From positions 556,001 through 620,000 of the forward strand of contig AP025689.1 in the NCBI GenBank assembly GCA_023168345.1: a DNA stretch of 64,000 nucleotides. Reading direction: 5' to 3'. Below are positions 1 through 8,080 of the stretch, in pieces. The position numbers were made by a program, and so were the translations under genes. Each line of letters begins with the position of its first letter. Position 1 is the stretch's first letter. Source of the DNA: Lysinibacillus sp. PLM2. GTDB lineage: Bacteria; Bacillota; Bacilli; Bacillales_A; Planococcaceae. The notes beneath the pieces are model-generated. The model did no database searches. It had not been told where the DNA came from and worked only from the letters and a program-made list of their open reading frames with translations.

Positions 1-46
1 CATACTCGAAGAGAGGTGAGATGCCTGTTGCCCGTTTAAGCGGGAA

Positions 47-80
47 TAAAAAAACGTCTAGGATAGGGTATCCCAGACGT
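47..80 (-). terminator. Riboswitch expression-platform terminator
   Basis: On the minus strand, ACGTCTGGGATA pairs with TATCCTAGACGT around a short loop and is followed by a run of seven T. It lies just downstream of the TPP aptamer and is the likely ligand-controlled terminator. Confidence 0.85.
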
Positions 81-121
81 ACACATAAACATTCAATTCA
101 AATAGTAATAAATTTGAAAGT

Positions 122-216
122 CGATGTTCCCTACGCTGGTATTAACCAAATCAGGTTCAAAGGGTTAGTATCTATCGGATACAATCTCAGCTGGCAAATA
201 CCAGCTCCCCCACATT
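122..216 (-). promoter_or_regulatory. TPP (thiamine pyrophosphate) riboswitch
   Basis: Read on the minus strand, the region carries the THI-box core: CTGAGA at 184-189 (as its complement), then CCCTTTGAACCTGAT and ACCAGCGTAGGGAA around 127-165. These are the conserved pyrimidine- and pyrophosphate-sensing helices of TPP riboswitches. The aptamer points left, so the controlled gene, probably for thiamine synthesis or uptake, lies before base 1. A terminator hairpin follows directly, so control by transcription termination is inferred. Confidence 0.93.
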
Positions 217-440
217 CTTCTCGATATGAACTTGCAATCCCATTTTAACAGTAAATGGGGGAGATTTACAATATGTTTACAATATAACTTTTAAAATAGT
301 AAAGCAAAATCTCTAGCAATCTAACAAATAGAAAAAAATTTTTTAAGGAAATAATGGAGAAATATGTTAATAAACTAGTCTAATTGGAAGTCGATAATTA
401 TATAATACATCGAACCAAATTTCTCTTTAGGAGGACAGAA

Positions 441-914
441 GTGAAAAAGATTTTAATTGGAATATTCATTTTTTTACTCATGTTCCAAGCATCAACCTTT
501 GCTCATTCAACTTTAACGAAATCATCACCAGCCGATGGTCAAATTGCAGGTAATAATTTAAGTGAACTAGTATTGGAATTTGATACACCAATTGAAAACA
601 CAAGTACTCTAACATTAGTAAGCGAGACTGGGGAACAGATTCCAGTTGAAGTTTCGGTAAACAACAATACGATTATTGGGAAAATCAATGCCCAGTTGGA
701 AGAAGGAACATATCAAGTAAGCTGGGATATCGTAGGTGAGGATGGACATCCAATCAATGGTACATATTTATTTATGGTCGACGCATCTGAAACAACTCAA
801 TCTCCATCAGATCAGCTAGAGTCAGGTAGTAGCGGCTCATTTAACTGGATGGGTATTGTTCTTGGTGTAATAGTTGTACTAATTATAGTGACACTTTTTA
901 CAAAGAAAAGATAA
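441..914 (+). CDS. CopC-domain copper-binding/resistance-like protein, membrane anchored
   Basis: The 157-residue product starts at GTG 441, six bases after AGGAGG; the longer upstream frame has no ribosome site. It has a signal peptide ending in FAHS, so a histidine falls at the mature N-terminus as in CopC. One CopC beta-sandwich domain follows (about residues 22-122), with the SSPADG and DGHPING motifs, then a Ser/Gly-rich spacer and a C-terminal membrane helix (about 133-152) ending in basic residues. CopC proteins bind copper outside the cytoplasm. No CopD gene is adjacent, so this looks like a stand-alone surface form. Copper binding is inferred from the family. Confidence 0.85.
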   Translation: MKKILIGIFIFLLMFQASTFAHSTLTKSSPADGQIAGNNLSELVLEFDTPIENTSTLTLVSETGEQIPVEVSVNNNTIIGKINAQLEEGTYQVSWDIVGEDGHPINGTYLFMVDASETTQSPSDQLESGSSGSFNWMGIVLGVIVVLIIVTLFTKKR

Positions 915-918
915 GAAA

Positions 919-954
919 AAAAGAGGTAAGGAATCTTAATACCGTACCTCTTTT
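919..954. terminator. Bidirectional intrinsic terminator
   Basis: AAAAGAGGTA (919-928) pairs with TACCTCTTTT (945-954), with A/T tracts on both sides. It sits between the convergent copC-like gene and the minus-strand ABC transporter operon. Confidence 0.85.
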
Positions 955-966
955 AAAATGCTTTTT

Positions 967-1479
967 TTATAACAATTGATCAACCTCGTCCTTAAGCTGC
1001 TTCGCGTCTAATTCAACTGGAAATTGGAATTCCTTTTCATTAATAAAGACAGCCGGAACCATTTTTACATTTCTCTTTACAGCCTCAGCAACGATTTGTA
1101 ATCCTATATCAATCGTTTCAGGTTCCTCTTTTAAGCCATACTCTTCAACTAGCATTTTCTTAATCGTATCACTATCTTTTTCATGCCATTCGCTTTGCTT
1201 AGCAAATAAATCTTTCATTAATTCATAGATCTTTTCTGGGTTTTTATAGTCAAAGAAGCAATTTGCCAATGTACCATACAATAGCATTTCACGTGGTTTG
1301 TCAAAGTGTTTAATGATATATTGTACTTTACCATCTTGAATGTAGGATTTTAATGTTTGATCAGCATTTTCAAAAAAAGTTGCACAATACGGACAAGCAA
1401 GATTTAGAAAAACTTCGACTTTTACTGGAGCATCAGAAGAGCCATAGCTCAAATGTGCATTTTCAACTGTTATCGTCAT
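967..1479 (-). CDS. DsbA-family thioredoxin-fold protein (CPYC), cytosolic
   Basis: The 170-residue protein has a thioredoxin_4/DsbA-like fold. The active site CPYC lies near residue 29 after VEVFLNLA, and the cis-proline loop MVPAVFIN is near residue 140. There is no signal peptide or lipobox, so it should act in the cytoplasm, unlike classical DsbA. Start ATG follows AGGAGG. It is the last gene of the minus-strand operon permease-ATPase-binding protein, 15 bp after the binding-protein stop. A role in thiol handling of imported sulfur compounds is only inference; relatives are annotated as DsbA-like oxidoreductases. Confidence 0.8.
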   Translation of the reverse strand: MTITVENAHLSYGSSDAPVKVEVFLNLACPYCATFFENADQTLKSYIQDGKVQYIIKHFDKPREMLLYGTLANCFFDYKNPEKIYELMKDLFAKQSEWHEKDSDTIKKMLVEEYGLKEEPETIDIGLQIVAEAVKRNVKMVPAVFINEKEFQFPVELDAKQLKDEVDQLL

Positions 1480-1494
1480 TTTGAAACCTCCTAA

Positions 1495-2529
1495 TTATTC
1501 AATGTTACTTGGAATGATAGCTTCATCAACATTTACTGCATCCTTAACACTAATTTCATTTTCTAATAAACCTGCTTTAAAGAATGTATCCGCTAACTGT
1601 TGTTGGCTTGTAATAATTGCCTCATCAATTTTTTGTACTCCAAATGTCCGGCGATTATTAGCCTGTTGAAGTGGGGCAACATCTAAACCTAATTCAGTAG
1701 CTAAGATTTCCGCAACTTCATCTTTATTTTCATTAGCCCATTGGTCAGCATTTTGTAATTCTTCTAGGATGATTTTTGCAATATCAGGTTGTTCAGTTAA
1801 TAATTTTTCTGTAGCAAAGTAGAATGTACGGTTTTCTGTTAAATCAGAACCACTTACAATAGTACGAGTTTCGATTGTGTTTTCAACAATCGCTAAGTAC
1901 GGATCCCATGAGCCGTACACATCAAATTCACCTTTAGTGAAAGCAGCCAAGCCCTCAGCAGCATCTTTGTAAAATACGATTTCAACTTCGTCTTGTGAAA
2001 TACCTGCTTGTTCTAATGCAACAAGTAATAAGTAATGTTGGTTACCGCCTCTAGTTACACCGATTTTTTTACCTTTTAAATCTTCAACTGTTTCAATATC
2101 AGAGTCGGCTTTTGCCACTAACGCAACTCCCTCTGGATATGGAGCTTCAGAAGCTACATAGTTTAATGGGTGACCACCAGCTTGCATAAATACTGCGTTA
2201 CCGTCAGAAGCGTGACCAAAGTCAATATTGTTTGTGAGCAATGCTTCTAGTAATACTGTACCAGTAGGGAACACTTTCCATTCCACTGTATATCCCGCTT
2301 CTTTAAGCGCTGTGTCAAGATTCCCATGTTCTTTTAAAATGTTTAGTGTATTTCCCTTTTGATAACCAATTCTAATAACACCTTTGTCTGCAGGTGTGGA
2401 ACTTTCACCATTAGTAGAGTTGTTTGATGAGCTATCAGTAGACTCGTTGTTTGCTGACTCACTGCTTCCACAAGCTGCCAAAATCAATACAAAAATCGCA
2501 GTGATAAATAATAATAGTGATTTTTTCAT
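1495..2529 (-). CDS. ssuA: Aliphatic sulfonate-type (SsuA/TauA) ABC transporter substrate-binding lipoprotein
   Basis: The 344-residue protein begins with a lipoprotein signal peptide ending LAAC (Cys 20), followed by a Ser/Asn-rich linker. The binding domain starts near residue 50 with RIGYQKGNTLNILKE and continues with LLEALLTNNIDFGH, LKGKKIGVTRGG and YGSWDPY, the usual signatures of the NMT1/SsuA class II family. It delivers substrate to the neighbouring permease and ATPase. The precise substrate (alkanesulfonate, taurine or another small organic ion) cannot be read from sequence. The ATPase stop lies one base before this start codon, indicating tight coupling. Confidence 0.87.
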   Translation of the reverse strand: MKKSLLLFITAIFVLILAACGSSESANNESTDSSSNNSTNGESSTPADKGVIRIGYQKGNTLNILKEHGNLDTALKEAGYTVEWKVFPTGTVLLEALLTNNIDFGHASDGNAVFMQAGGHPLNYVASEAPYPEGVALVAKADSDIETVEDLKGKKIGVTRGGNQHYLLLVALEQAGISQDEVEIVFYKDAAEGLAAFTKGEFDVYGSWDPYLAIVENTIETRTIVSGSDLTENRTFYFATEKLLTEQPDIAKIILEELQNADQWANENKDEVAEILATELGLDVAPLQQANNRRTFGVQKIDEAIITSQQQLADTFFKAGLLENEISVKDAVNVDEAIIPSNIE

Positions 2530-2530
2530 T

Positions 2531-3229
2531 CTAATTTCCCCCTAAAATTTGATTCAGTATTTTTTGTTCGTAATAAGTGAATTTTTCATCACGTTCACGA
2601 GGTCTTGGTAAATCAATAATTTCATCTAATTGGATGCTCCCTTTGTCGATGACGATCACACGATCTGCAAGTCGAACTGCTTCTGTTACATCATGGGTAA
2701 CGAGAAGGGAAGTGAACTTTTGTTGTTGCCATAGGTCTTCGATTAAATTTTGCATTTCAATGCGAGTTAAAGCATCTAGAGCACCAAGTGGTTCATCAAA
2801 AAGTAGTATATCTGGATTGCTTGCTAATGCTCGGGCAAGGGCGATACGTTGTTTTTGACCACCAGACAATTGATCAGGCCAGTCACCTTGTTTATCAATT
2901 AAACCTACTTTTTTAAGGGAGGTCTGTGCAACATCATTGTTTACCGCCCCGAGTTCTATATTTTTTATAATGCTTTTCCAAGGAATTAAACGATCATCTT
3001 GGAACATAATGCGAATTTTTGGATTGTTATTCTCGATGCCAGAAAAGGAAAGAGTACCATTTGAGATATCTTCAAGCTGAGCAATTACTCTGAGTAAAGT
3101 ACTTTTACCACAACCACTTTTTCCAACTATGGCAGTAAAGCTACCAGGATCAATAGAGAGATTAATAGTTTTGAGTACCTCATTATCCCCATAACTTTTA
3201 CTTACATTCTTTAGTTCAATGCCAAACAT
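2531..3229 (-). CDS. ssuB: SsuB/TauB-type ABC transporter ATP-binding protein
   Basis: The 232-residue ATPase has Walker A GKSGCGKST near residue 35, Q-loop MFQDDRLIPW, signature LSGGQKQR, Walker B ILLFDEPLGALD and switch histidine LVTHD. The MFQDDRL-PW stretch is characteristic of SsuB/TauB. The annotated ATG at 3229 lies after GAGGTG; the GTG three codons upstream is part of that ribosome site. It powers import by the permease encoded just upstream, 24 bp away. Confidence 0.9.
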   Translation of the reverse strand: MFGIELKNVSKSYGDNEVLKTINLSIDPGSFTAIVGKSGCGKSTLLRVIAQLEDISNGTLSFSGIENNNPKIRIMFQDDRLIPWKSIIKNIELGAVNNDVAQTSLKKVGLIDKQGDWPDQLSGGQKQRIALARALASNPDILLFDEPLGALDALTRIEMQNLIEDLWQQQKFTSLLVTHDVTEAVRLADRVIVIDKGSIQLDEIIDLPRPRERDEKFTYYEQKILNQILGGN

Positions 3230-3253
3230 CTGTAACACCTCAATTTCTTCACT

Positions 3254-4054
3254 TTATTTCTTACGAAAAGCTGGATGCCATTTTAATAAGCGATGTTCAA
3301 ATAGCTTGGCAATTAAATCAGATAGTTTACCCAAAATGGCATATAGAACAATTGTTAAAACGATAATGTCCATTTGCATGAATTCACGAGCGCTCGTTGC
3401 CATGAAGCCAATTCCAGCATCAGTACCAATCGTTTCAGCAACAATTAAAGATACCCACATGACTCCTAATGCATATCGAATCCCAACTAAAATCGAAGGA
3501 AGGGCACCAGGTAATATTATATTTGTAAATAATTTTCCTCGGGATAGTCCGTAAACATTTCCCATTTCAATCAGTTTTCTGTCTACATTTTTTATTCCGT
3601 TAAATGTATTGATATAGATTGGGAACATCACGCCAAGGGCAACTAAGAAAATCTTTGCATCCTCGCCAATTCCAAACCATAAAATAACAAGTGGAATTAA
3701 TGCTAGATGTGGGATTGTTCGAATCATTTGGACGGTTGTATCAACAGTTCTTTCAAAGAAAAGAACTGTTCCATTAATTAATCCAAGTATGAATCCAATC
3801 ACGCCACCGATGATAAAGCCGATCAAAGCTCTTTGTGTACTTATCAACACATGGGTTTGCAAATCACCTGATACAGAAAGTTGAATTGCAGCATCCACTA
3901 CTTCAAGTGGTGAAGGTAATAATGTGGTTGTAATAATTTTGTATTGCACAAGAAATTGCCAAAAAACCACTATGAAAATAGGTAAAACCCACGGTATAAG
4001 ACGATTGTCGTACCATTTCTTATCTTTTTTCCCTTTATTCAATAAATCACCCAC
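3254..4054 (-). CDS. ssuC: SsuC/TauC-type ABC transporter permease
   Basis: The 266-residue integral membrane protein has about six hydrophobic helices and the permease EAA-loop region near residues 170-200 (GLSRGKLFTNIILPGALPSI), which contacts the ATPase. It is the first gene of the minus-strand ssuC-ssuB-ssuA-dsbA-like operon. The start is uncertain: GTG at 4054 has only a weak ribosome site, while TTG at 4042 follows GTGGGTGA and may be the true start. The upstream region has no obvious riboswitch. Confidence 0.88.
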   Translation of the reverse strand: MGDLLNKGKKDKKWYDNRLIPWVLPIFIVVFWQFLVQYKIITTTLLPSPLEVVDAAIQLSVSGDLQTHVLISTQRALIGFIIGGVIGFILGLINGTVLFFERTVDTTVQMIRTIPHLALIPLVILWFGIGEDAKIFLVALGVMFPIYINTFNGIKNVDRKLIEMGNVYGLSRGKLFTNIILPGALPSILVGIRYALGVMWVSLIVAETIGTDAGIGFMATSAREFMQMDIIVLTIVLYAILGKLSDLIAKLFEHRLLKWHPAFRKK

Positions 4055-4633
4055 TTATCATCATAAATAGAAATATTATGTAACAAAATTATTTTAGCAA
4101 TCCCTAGTAAAATTGTAAATATTTAATTTGTATAATATATATAGGTTTAGTTGGTTTTTATGTGGAATAAACTCTAGAAATAATTTCTATGATTATAAAA
4201 GGGGGAAAAGTAAGAGGTACTTTACATACCTAAACAATTGTTTATCCATATTAGTATTAGTATTATTTCAACTTTGACAGGATCGAAAATTTGCGAATAA
4301 AGACAACACAACTGGTAATATCATTTTGCCCTTTATAGCGATTCTAACAACTAAATTGGATAACAATTGTTCTAGGGTTATGTTATTCACCCATAGTATT
4401 TTACAAGAAAATTATGGTAACATAACATAATAAATCATAACAATGCTTATTAGAATTGTAAACAGTATATTCTTATTAAATATATTGTTTTAATAAGAAT
4501 TGAACCTTTATATTAATATTTTAATAGATTCATTGATGTTATTTTCGGCAAATACGGATGCTTATTTATTTTGATGTGGAACTTATTTACAGCTTATTCG
4601 TATTAAGAGTAAATGATTTTAAGGGGGATATAA
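4055..4633. other. Gene-free AT-rich intergenic region
   Basis: No convincing gene is seen in this 579-bp stretch between the divergent ssuC operon and the zinc-ribbon gene. It must hold both promoters. The only clear structure is a 12-bp inverted repeat at 4469-4500, listed separately. Confidence 0.7.
4469..4500. repeat. 12-bp perfect inverted repeat
   Basis: ATTCTTATTAAA (4469-4480) and TTTAATAAGAAT (4489-4500) flank an 8-base spacer. It lies about 135 bp before the zinc-ribbon gene. It has no T-run suited to termination, so an operator or simple AT palindrome is possible. Confidence 0.6.
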
Positions 4634-4843
4634 ATGATGAGTAATCAAGGATGTATAAAATGTGGAAGTAAAAACGCAGATACGAAAGAAGTAGCTATGA
4701 CTGGAACTGGTCTATCTAAAATGTTCGATATACAGCACAATCAATTTGTTGTAGTGTATTGTAATAATTGTGGGTATTCAGAGTTCTATAATAAAAATTC
4801 ATCTAAAGGTTCTAATATTCTCGATTTATTCTTTGGTGGATGA
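4634..4843 (+). CDS. Small zinc-ribbon protein, DUF2082 (zinc_ribbon_13) family
   Basis: The 69-residue protein has two zinc knuckles, CIKC near residue 7 and CNNC near residue 44, and the family hallmarks AMTGTGLSK, DIQHNQF, GYSEFYN and a terminal NILDLFFGG. Such proteins have been described as putative nucleic-acid-binding zinc ribbons; their function is unknown. A GGGGGATA site precedes the ATG, and the second ATG three bases on is equally possible. It is apparently monocistronic. Confidence 0.85.
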   Translation: MMSNQGCIKCGSKNADTKEVAMTGTGLSKMFDIQHNQFVVVYCNNCGYSEFYNKNSSKGSNILDLFFGG

Positions 4844-4979
4844 TTAAAATTTATTTATATGACAAATTGTAACATAGGTGCCTGATGACCATAAAAAAAT
4901 AAACGCTCTCTTTTCAAATAATTCAGGGGTCATACGGGCACATCTTGTTGGAGAAGGGTACCAGAAAGGAGGATTTCGT

Positions 4980-5494
4980 TTGCAAGAATATGCTAATAAA
5001 CAAGTCTTCATTGATGAAATCACTAAAAGAGCAACGTTATTTATCAATGAATTTCGAACTATTAATAATCTTGATAAAGATATCTTCGTAGATGGAGTGG
5101 ATAAAACACCATCTCAGATGATTGCTTATCAACTAGGATGGATTAATTTAATATTATCATGGGAACTGGATAATAAAGAGGGAAAAGAAGTAATAACACC
5201 AACGCCTGATTATAAGTGGAATAACTTAGGCGGACTTTATCAGAGTTTTTATGATCAGTATACAGATCATTCAATTGAAATGTTAATTAGTATGTTCGAG
5301 CAAAGTGTTAATAGTATTATTCAATTAGTAGAGAGCTATAATGATACGGAATTATTTCAGCAAGGCGGTAGACAATGGGCAACTACTACTCCTTCTAGCT
5401 GGCCATTTATAAATGGATACATATAAATACAGTTGCACCTTTCAAATCCTTTAGAACAAAAATTAGAAAATGGAAAAAGGTTCGTGGATTGTAG
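4980..5494 (+). pseudogene. ClbS/DfsB (DUF1706) family protein, frameshifted near the C-terminus
   Basis: The start is TTG 4980, after AAAGGAGG; an in-frame GTG at 4878 lacks support. Family motifs are clear: DKTPSQMIAYQLGW, the TPTPDYKWNNLGGLY run and [12 protein letters not shown]. The reading frame then closes at 5426 as FINGYI. In the +1 frame the expected tail [11 protein letters not shown] continues to a stop at 5492-5494, so one base is missing near 5403. Repaired, the protein would have about 172 residues, the usual family length. As it stands it has 148 residues and lacks the final helix. ClbS/DfsB proteins are four-helix-bundle enzymes, some protecting against colibactin-like DNA damage. 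Sequencing error cannot be excluded. Confidence 0.8.
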
Positions 5495-5495
5495 G

Positions 5496-5523
5496 AATCG
5501 CTCAGACTTATACCTGAGCGATT
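5496..5523. terminator. Hairpin between convergent genes, possible bidirectional terminator
   Basis: AATCGCTCAG pairs with CTGAGCGATT around an 8-base loop, between the ClbS-like and acetyltransferase genes. The T-tract is poor on both sides, so terminator activity is only likely. Confidence 0.55.
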
Positions 5524-5542
5524 TAGAGTATATGGGAATTTC

Positions 5543-6043
5543 TCAGTCCGTACCAACGATTGTACTTCTTCTCTCTAAAAATACAACGTCTTTCCAAACG
5601 CCATCAAGTTTAGCTATTTTTTCTCGAATGCCAACAACTTTAAATCCATTCTTTTTATGTAGCTGAATGCTTCCTGTATTTTCCTCGAAAATTTTCGCTT
5701 CCAGAGTCCAAAATCCTTGCTCTTCTGATTGGAGGATTAAATTTTGTAGAAGGTATGTGCCGATTCCTCTACCCTTAGAATCTGGATGGATATAGATGCT
5801 GACTTCTCCTACACCGGCATAAACTTCTCTAGTAGATACTGGCATAAGTTTACACCAGCCCAAAATCTTTGAATTATCTTCTGCCACAAGTGTACATTCT
5901 ACATTTGCATTTCCAAACCAACGTTCAAAAGAAGAGGGGACATTCCTTTCAAAAGTAGCGATTTTTGTTGCAATACCAGCCTCGTAAATGAATCTTACTT
6001 GTTCCCAATCCTTCTCCATCACTTTTCTAATTTGTATCGACAC
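5543..6043 (-). CDS. GNAT acetyltransferase, phosphinothricin/arsinothricin (PAT/ArsN1)-like
   Basis: The 166-residue enzyme starts at GTG 6043, nine bases after GGAGG; the upstream 19 codons lack a ribosome site. Motifs match the PAT/ArsN1 branch of GNATs: IRKVMEKDWEQV, the substrate-region GIATKIATFE, the acetyl-CoA loop GRGIGTYLL, GFWTLEAKIFEENTGS and KLDGVWKDVVFLER. The family acetylates phosphinothricin, arsinothricin or methionine-sulfoximine-like amino acids using acetyl-CoA. It is divergent from a MarR gene and shares a palindromic operator with it, so repression by that MarR is inferred. Substrate is unproven; ArsN1 is favoured by the IATFE and KLDGVW-DVV blocks. Confidence 0.85.
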   Translation of the reverse strand: MSIQIRKVMEKDWEQVRFIYEAGIATKIATFERNVPSSFERWFGNANVECTLVAEDNSKILGWCKLMPVSTREVYAGVGEVSIYIHPDSKGRGIGTYLLQNLILQSEEQGFWTLEAKIFEENTGSIQLHKKNGFKVVGIREKIAKLDGVWKDVVFLERRSTIVGTD

Positions 6044-6078
6044 TACACATTTCCTCCGATTTATAAAAATGTAATTTA

Positions 6079-6123
6079 ATTCTAATTGTTTTACTTGCAA
6101 AATGCAAGCAAATACAGTATAAA
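6079..6123. promoter_or_regulatory. Divergent promoters sharing a MarR-type palindromic operator
   Basis: CTTGCAAAATGCAAG (6094-6108) is a palindrome. On the plus strand TTGCAA (6096-6101) and TATAAA (6118-6123) form a promoter with 16-bp spacing for the MarR gene. On the minus strand TTGCAT (6107-6102) and TAGAAT (6084-6079) form one with 17-bp spacing for the acetyltransferase. Both -35 boxes lie inside the palindrome, so one bound repressor could block both. A near copy lies at 6631-6645. Binding by the MarR protein is inferred. Confidence 0.75.
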
Positions 6124-6143
6124 TTAATTAAGAGGTGGATGTT

Positions 6144-6590
6144 ATGGAAATTAGTCGCGATATTTTTCACGTACTAACAAGAAGATTCGGTTTACTTAAT
6201 AAAAATTGTTGTACAGTAGGTGATTTTGAAATTTCATTAGTTCAAAGTCATATCCTTTATGAAATTGATAAACAAAAAGAACCGTCTATGCAACAAATTG
6301 CAGATACATTAGCAATGGATATCACTACATTCAGCAGACAAATACAAACTTTAGTAAAGATGGAATTGGTGAAAAAAACCTCTTCATCATTAGATAAGCG
6401 AGTATCTATATTGAGCCTAACGGTACAAGGGAAATTTGTAGCAAGTAGTATTGATTCCTCTATGAATGCATACTTAGACGAAGTATTTTCTCATATGAAT
6501 GAATTTGAAAAGGAAACGGTAATACGATCTTTGCAACTATTGAACGATTGCATGGCGAAGACCTCCGTTTGTTGTACGCCATTATATTAA
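6144..6590 (+). CDS. MarR-family repressor with two Cys-Cys pairs
   Basis: The 148-residue protein starts at ATG 6144 after AGAGGTGG. The winged helix-turn-helix covers about residues 45-95 (PSMQQIADTLAMDITTFSRQIQTL, then the DKR wing tip). Unusual for MarR, it has adjacent cysteines at both ends, Cys22-Cys23 and Cys143-Cys144, positions that could bind a thiophilic ligand such as trivalent arsenic or antimony, or form disulfides. The flavoprotein downstream shows the same CC habit. It probably controls itself, the divergent acetyltransferase and the flavoprotein through the operators at 6094 and 6631. The inducer is unknown. Confidence 0.87.
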   Translation: MEISRDIFHVLTRRFGLLNKNCCTVGDFEISLVQSHILYEIDKQKEPSMQQIADTLAMDITTFSRQIQTLVKMELVKKTSSSLDKRVSILSLTVQGKFVASSIDSSMNAYLDEVFSHMNEFEKETVIRSLQLLNDCMAKTSVCCTPLY

Positions 6591-6623
6591 TGTTGGTATG
6601 CTTTAATTTCGTATAGATTCGGA

Positions 6624-6645
6624 TATAATACTTGTATTTTGCAAA
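6624..6645 (+). promoter_or_regulatory. Second operator-like site and -10 box before the flavoprotein gene
   Basis: CTTGTATTTTGCAAA at 6631-6645 matches the inverse complement of the 6094-6108 palindrome at 13 of 15 positions. It follows directly after a TATAAT -10 box (6624-6629). A repressor there would sit on the transcription start. This links the flavoprotein to the same MarR regulon. Confidence 0.65.
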
Positions 6646-6670
6646 TAATTAAAGTAACGGAGGTTTTAAG

Positions 6671-8059
6671 GTGAATAAATTACAGTTTGAAATTATCAAT
6701 TCAAGTAAATGTTGTGGTCCAATAGAAAAGCAAGCTGTGAATAATTGTTGTAATACATCCACTCATTCTAATGCAGTCAAACCTTTGCAAGAACATGTCG
6801 CTCATTTACCAATTGCAGTTATTGGTGCAGGTCCAATCGGTTTGGCTGCAGCTGCTCATTTGGTAGATCAAGGGCAAAACTTTATTTTGTTAGAATCGGG
6901 TACTCGTGTTGGAAGTCACATGTTGGAATGGGGGCATGTTCGATTATTTTCACCTTGGCAATATAATATTGATAAAGTGGCTAAGAAGTTATTAGAGAAA
7001 AATGGTTGGACTGCGCCACATGAAGAAATACTTCCTACAGGAAAAGAAATGGTTGAACAGTATTTAGAGCCGTTAGCAAGCTTACCTGAAATAAAAGACC
7101 GTATTTTGTTCAACTCAAAAGTCGTTGCTGTTAGTAAAAAAGGCTTTGATAAAATGAAGAATATTGGAAGAGAAGATGTACCTTTTGTTTTATATGTAGA
7201 ACGACAAGGTGTCACAGAAAGATTAGAGGCGAGGGCAGTAATAGATGCAACAGGTACATGGTCTAATCCTAACCCACTTAATGCAGATGGAATATGGACG
7301 ATAGAAGAACGGTCTTTAAACAAGCATATAAAATATAGTATTCCCAATATTAACGAGACTGATCGTGATAAATACTTAAATAAAAGAGTTGCTGTAGTTG
7401 GAGGGGGTCACTCTGCAATTAACACTATTCTAGAACTAGCAGAATTAGAGCAAGTAGAAATTTATTGGGTAATGAGAAAAGAAAAAGTAGAGGATGCCTA
7501 CGGTGGAGAAGAAAAAGATGCTTTGGAAGCAAGAGGGGAGTTAGGTAAAAGAATTCATCAGCTTGTGGATGAAGGACGCGTCAAAGTCTTCACTCCTTTT
7601 AAAATTTATCGATTAAAACATACAGGATTGGGTATTGATTTAATCGGTGAATACAAAGGTAAAACGTATATTCTTTCAGGAATAGAAGAAATTATTACGA
7701 ACACGGGTAGTCGTCCGGATTTTTCATTTTTACTTGAGCTTCGATTAAGTGTGGATGCTGTAACGGAAAGTGTAAAGGCATTATCACCATTAATAGATCC
7801 TAATCTTCATAGCTGTGGAACAGTCCGACCACATGGGGAAGAAATTTTAAGACAGCCTGAAAAAAACTTCTACATTGTTGGAATGAAAAGTTACGGTCGT
7901 GCACCTACTTTTTTAATGGCGACAGGGTATGAACAAGTGCGATCGATCGTTGCTTATTTAGTAGGAGATATAGACTCATCCAAAAAAATAGAACTTGAAT
8001 TACCGGAGACTGGTGTGTGTAATTCGACATTACCAATTAGTAATTCTAGTTGTTGCTAA
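6671..8059 (+). CDS. FAD/NAD(P)-dependent flavoprotein with Cys-Cys termini (ArsO-like monooxygenase/oxidoreductase)
   Basis: The 462-residue protein starts at GTG 6671 after CGGAGG. It has an FAD Rossmann motif at residues 49-57 (VIGAGPIGL) and a second dinucleotide motif near residue 240 (VAVVGGGHSA), the layout of flavin-containing monooxygenases and ArsO-like proteins. Extra cysteine pairs sit at residues 14-15, 26-27 and at the very C-terminus (461-462), outside the core fold. That pattern suggests capture or sensing of a thiophilic metal or metalloid. Gene context (CC-type MarR, ArsN1-like acetyltransferase) supports an arsenical or related detoxification role, but the substrate is not known. 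A strong terminator follows. Confidence 0.8.
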   Translation: MNKLQFEIINSSKCCGPIEKQAVNNCCNTSTHSNAVKPLQEHVAHLPIAVIGAGPIGLAAAAHLVDQGQNFILLESGTRVGSHMLEWGHVRLFSPWQYNIDKVAKKLLEKNGWTAPHEEILPTGKEMVEQYLEPLASLPEIKDRILFNSKVVAVSKKGFDKMKNIGREDVPFVLYVERQGVTERLEARAVIDATGTWSNPNPLNADGIWTIEERSLNKHIKYSIPNINETDRDKYLNKRVAVVGGGHSAINTILELAELEQVEIYWVMRKEKVEDAYGGEEKDALEARGELGKRIHQLVDEGRVKVFTPFKIYRLKHTGLGIDLIGEYKGKTYILSGIEEIITNTGSRPDFSFLLELRLSVDAVTESVKALSPLIDPNLHSCGTVRPHGEEILRQPEKNFYIVGMKSYGRAPTFLMATGYEQVRSIVAYLVGDIDSSKKIELELPETGVCNSTLPISNSSCC

Positions 8060-8080
8060 TATAAAATCATTCGTAAATAA

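Noticed and set aside
21-248. 75-codon plus-strand frame with a GAGAGGTGAG site
   Set aside because: It lies across the TPP riboswitch and its terminator on the opposite strand; the amino acid sequence has no family features.
4878-4979. Longer N-terminus for the ClbS-like protein from GTG 4878
   Set aside because: No ribosome site, and the strong AAAGGAGG precedes TTG 4980, where family similarity begins.
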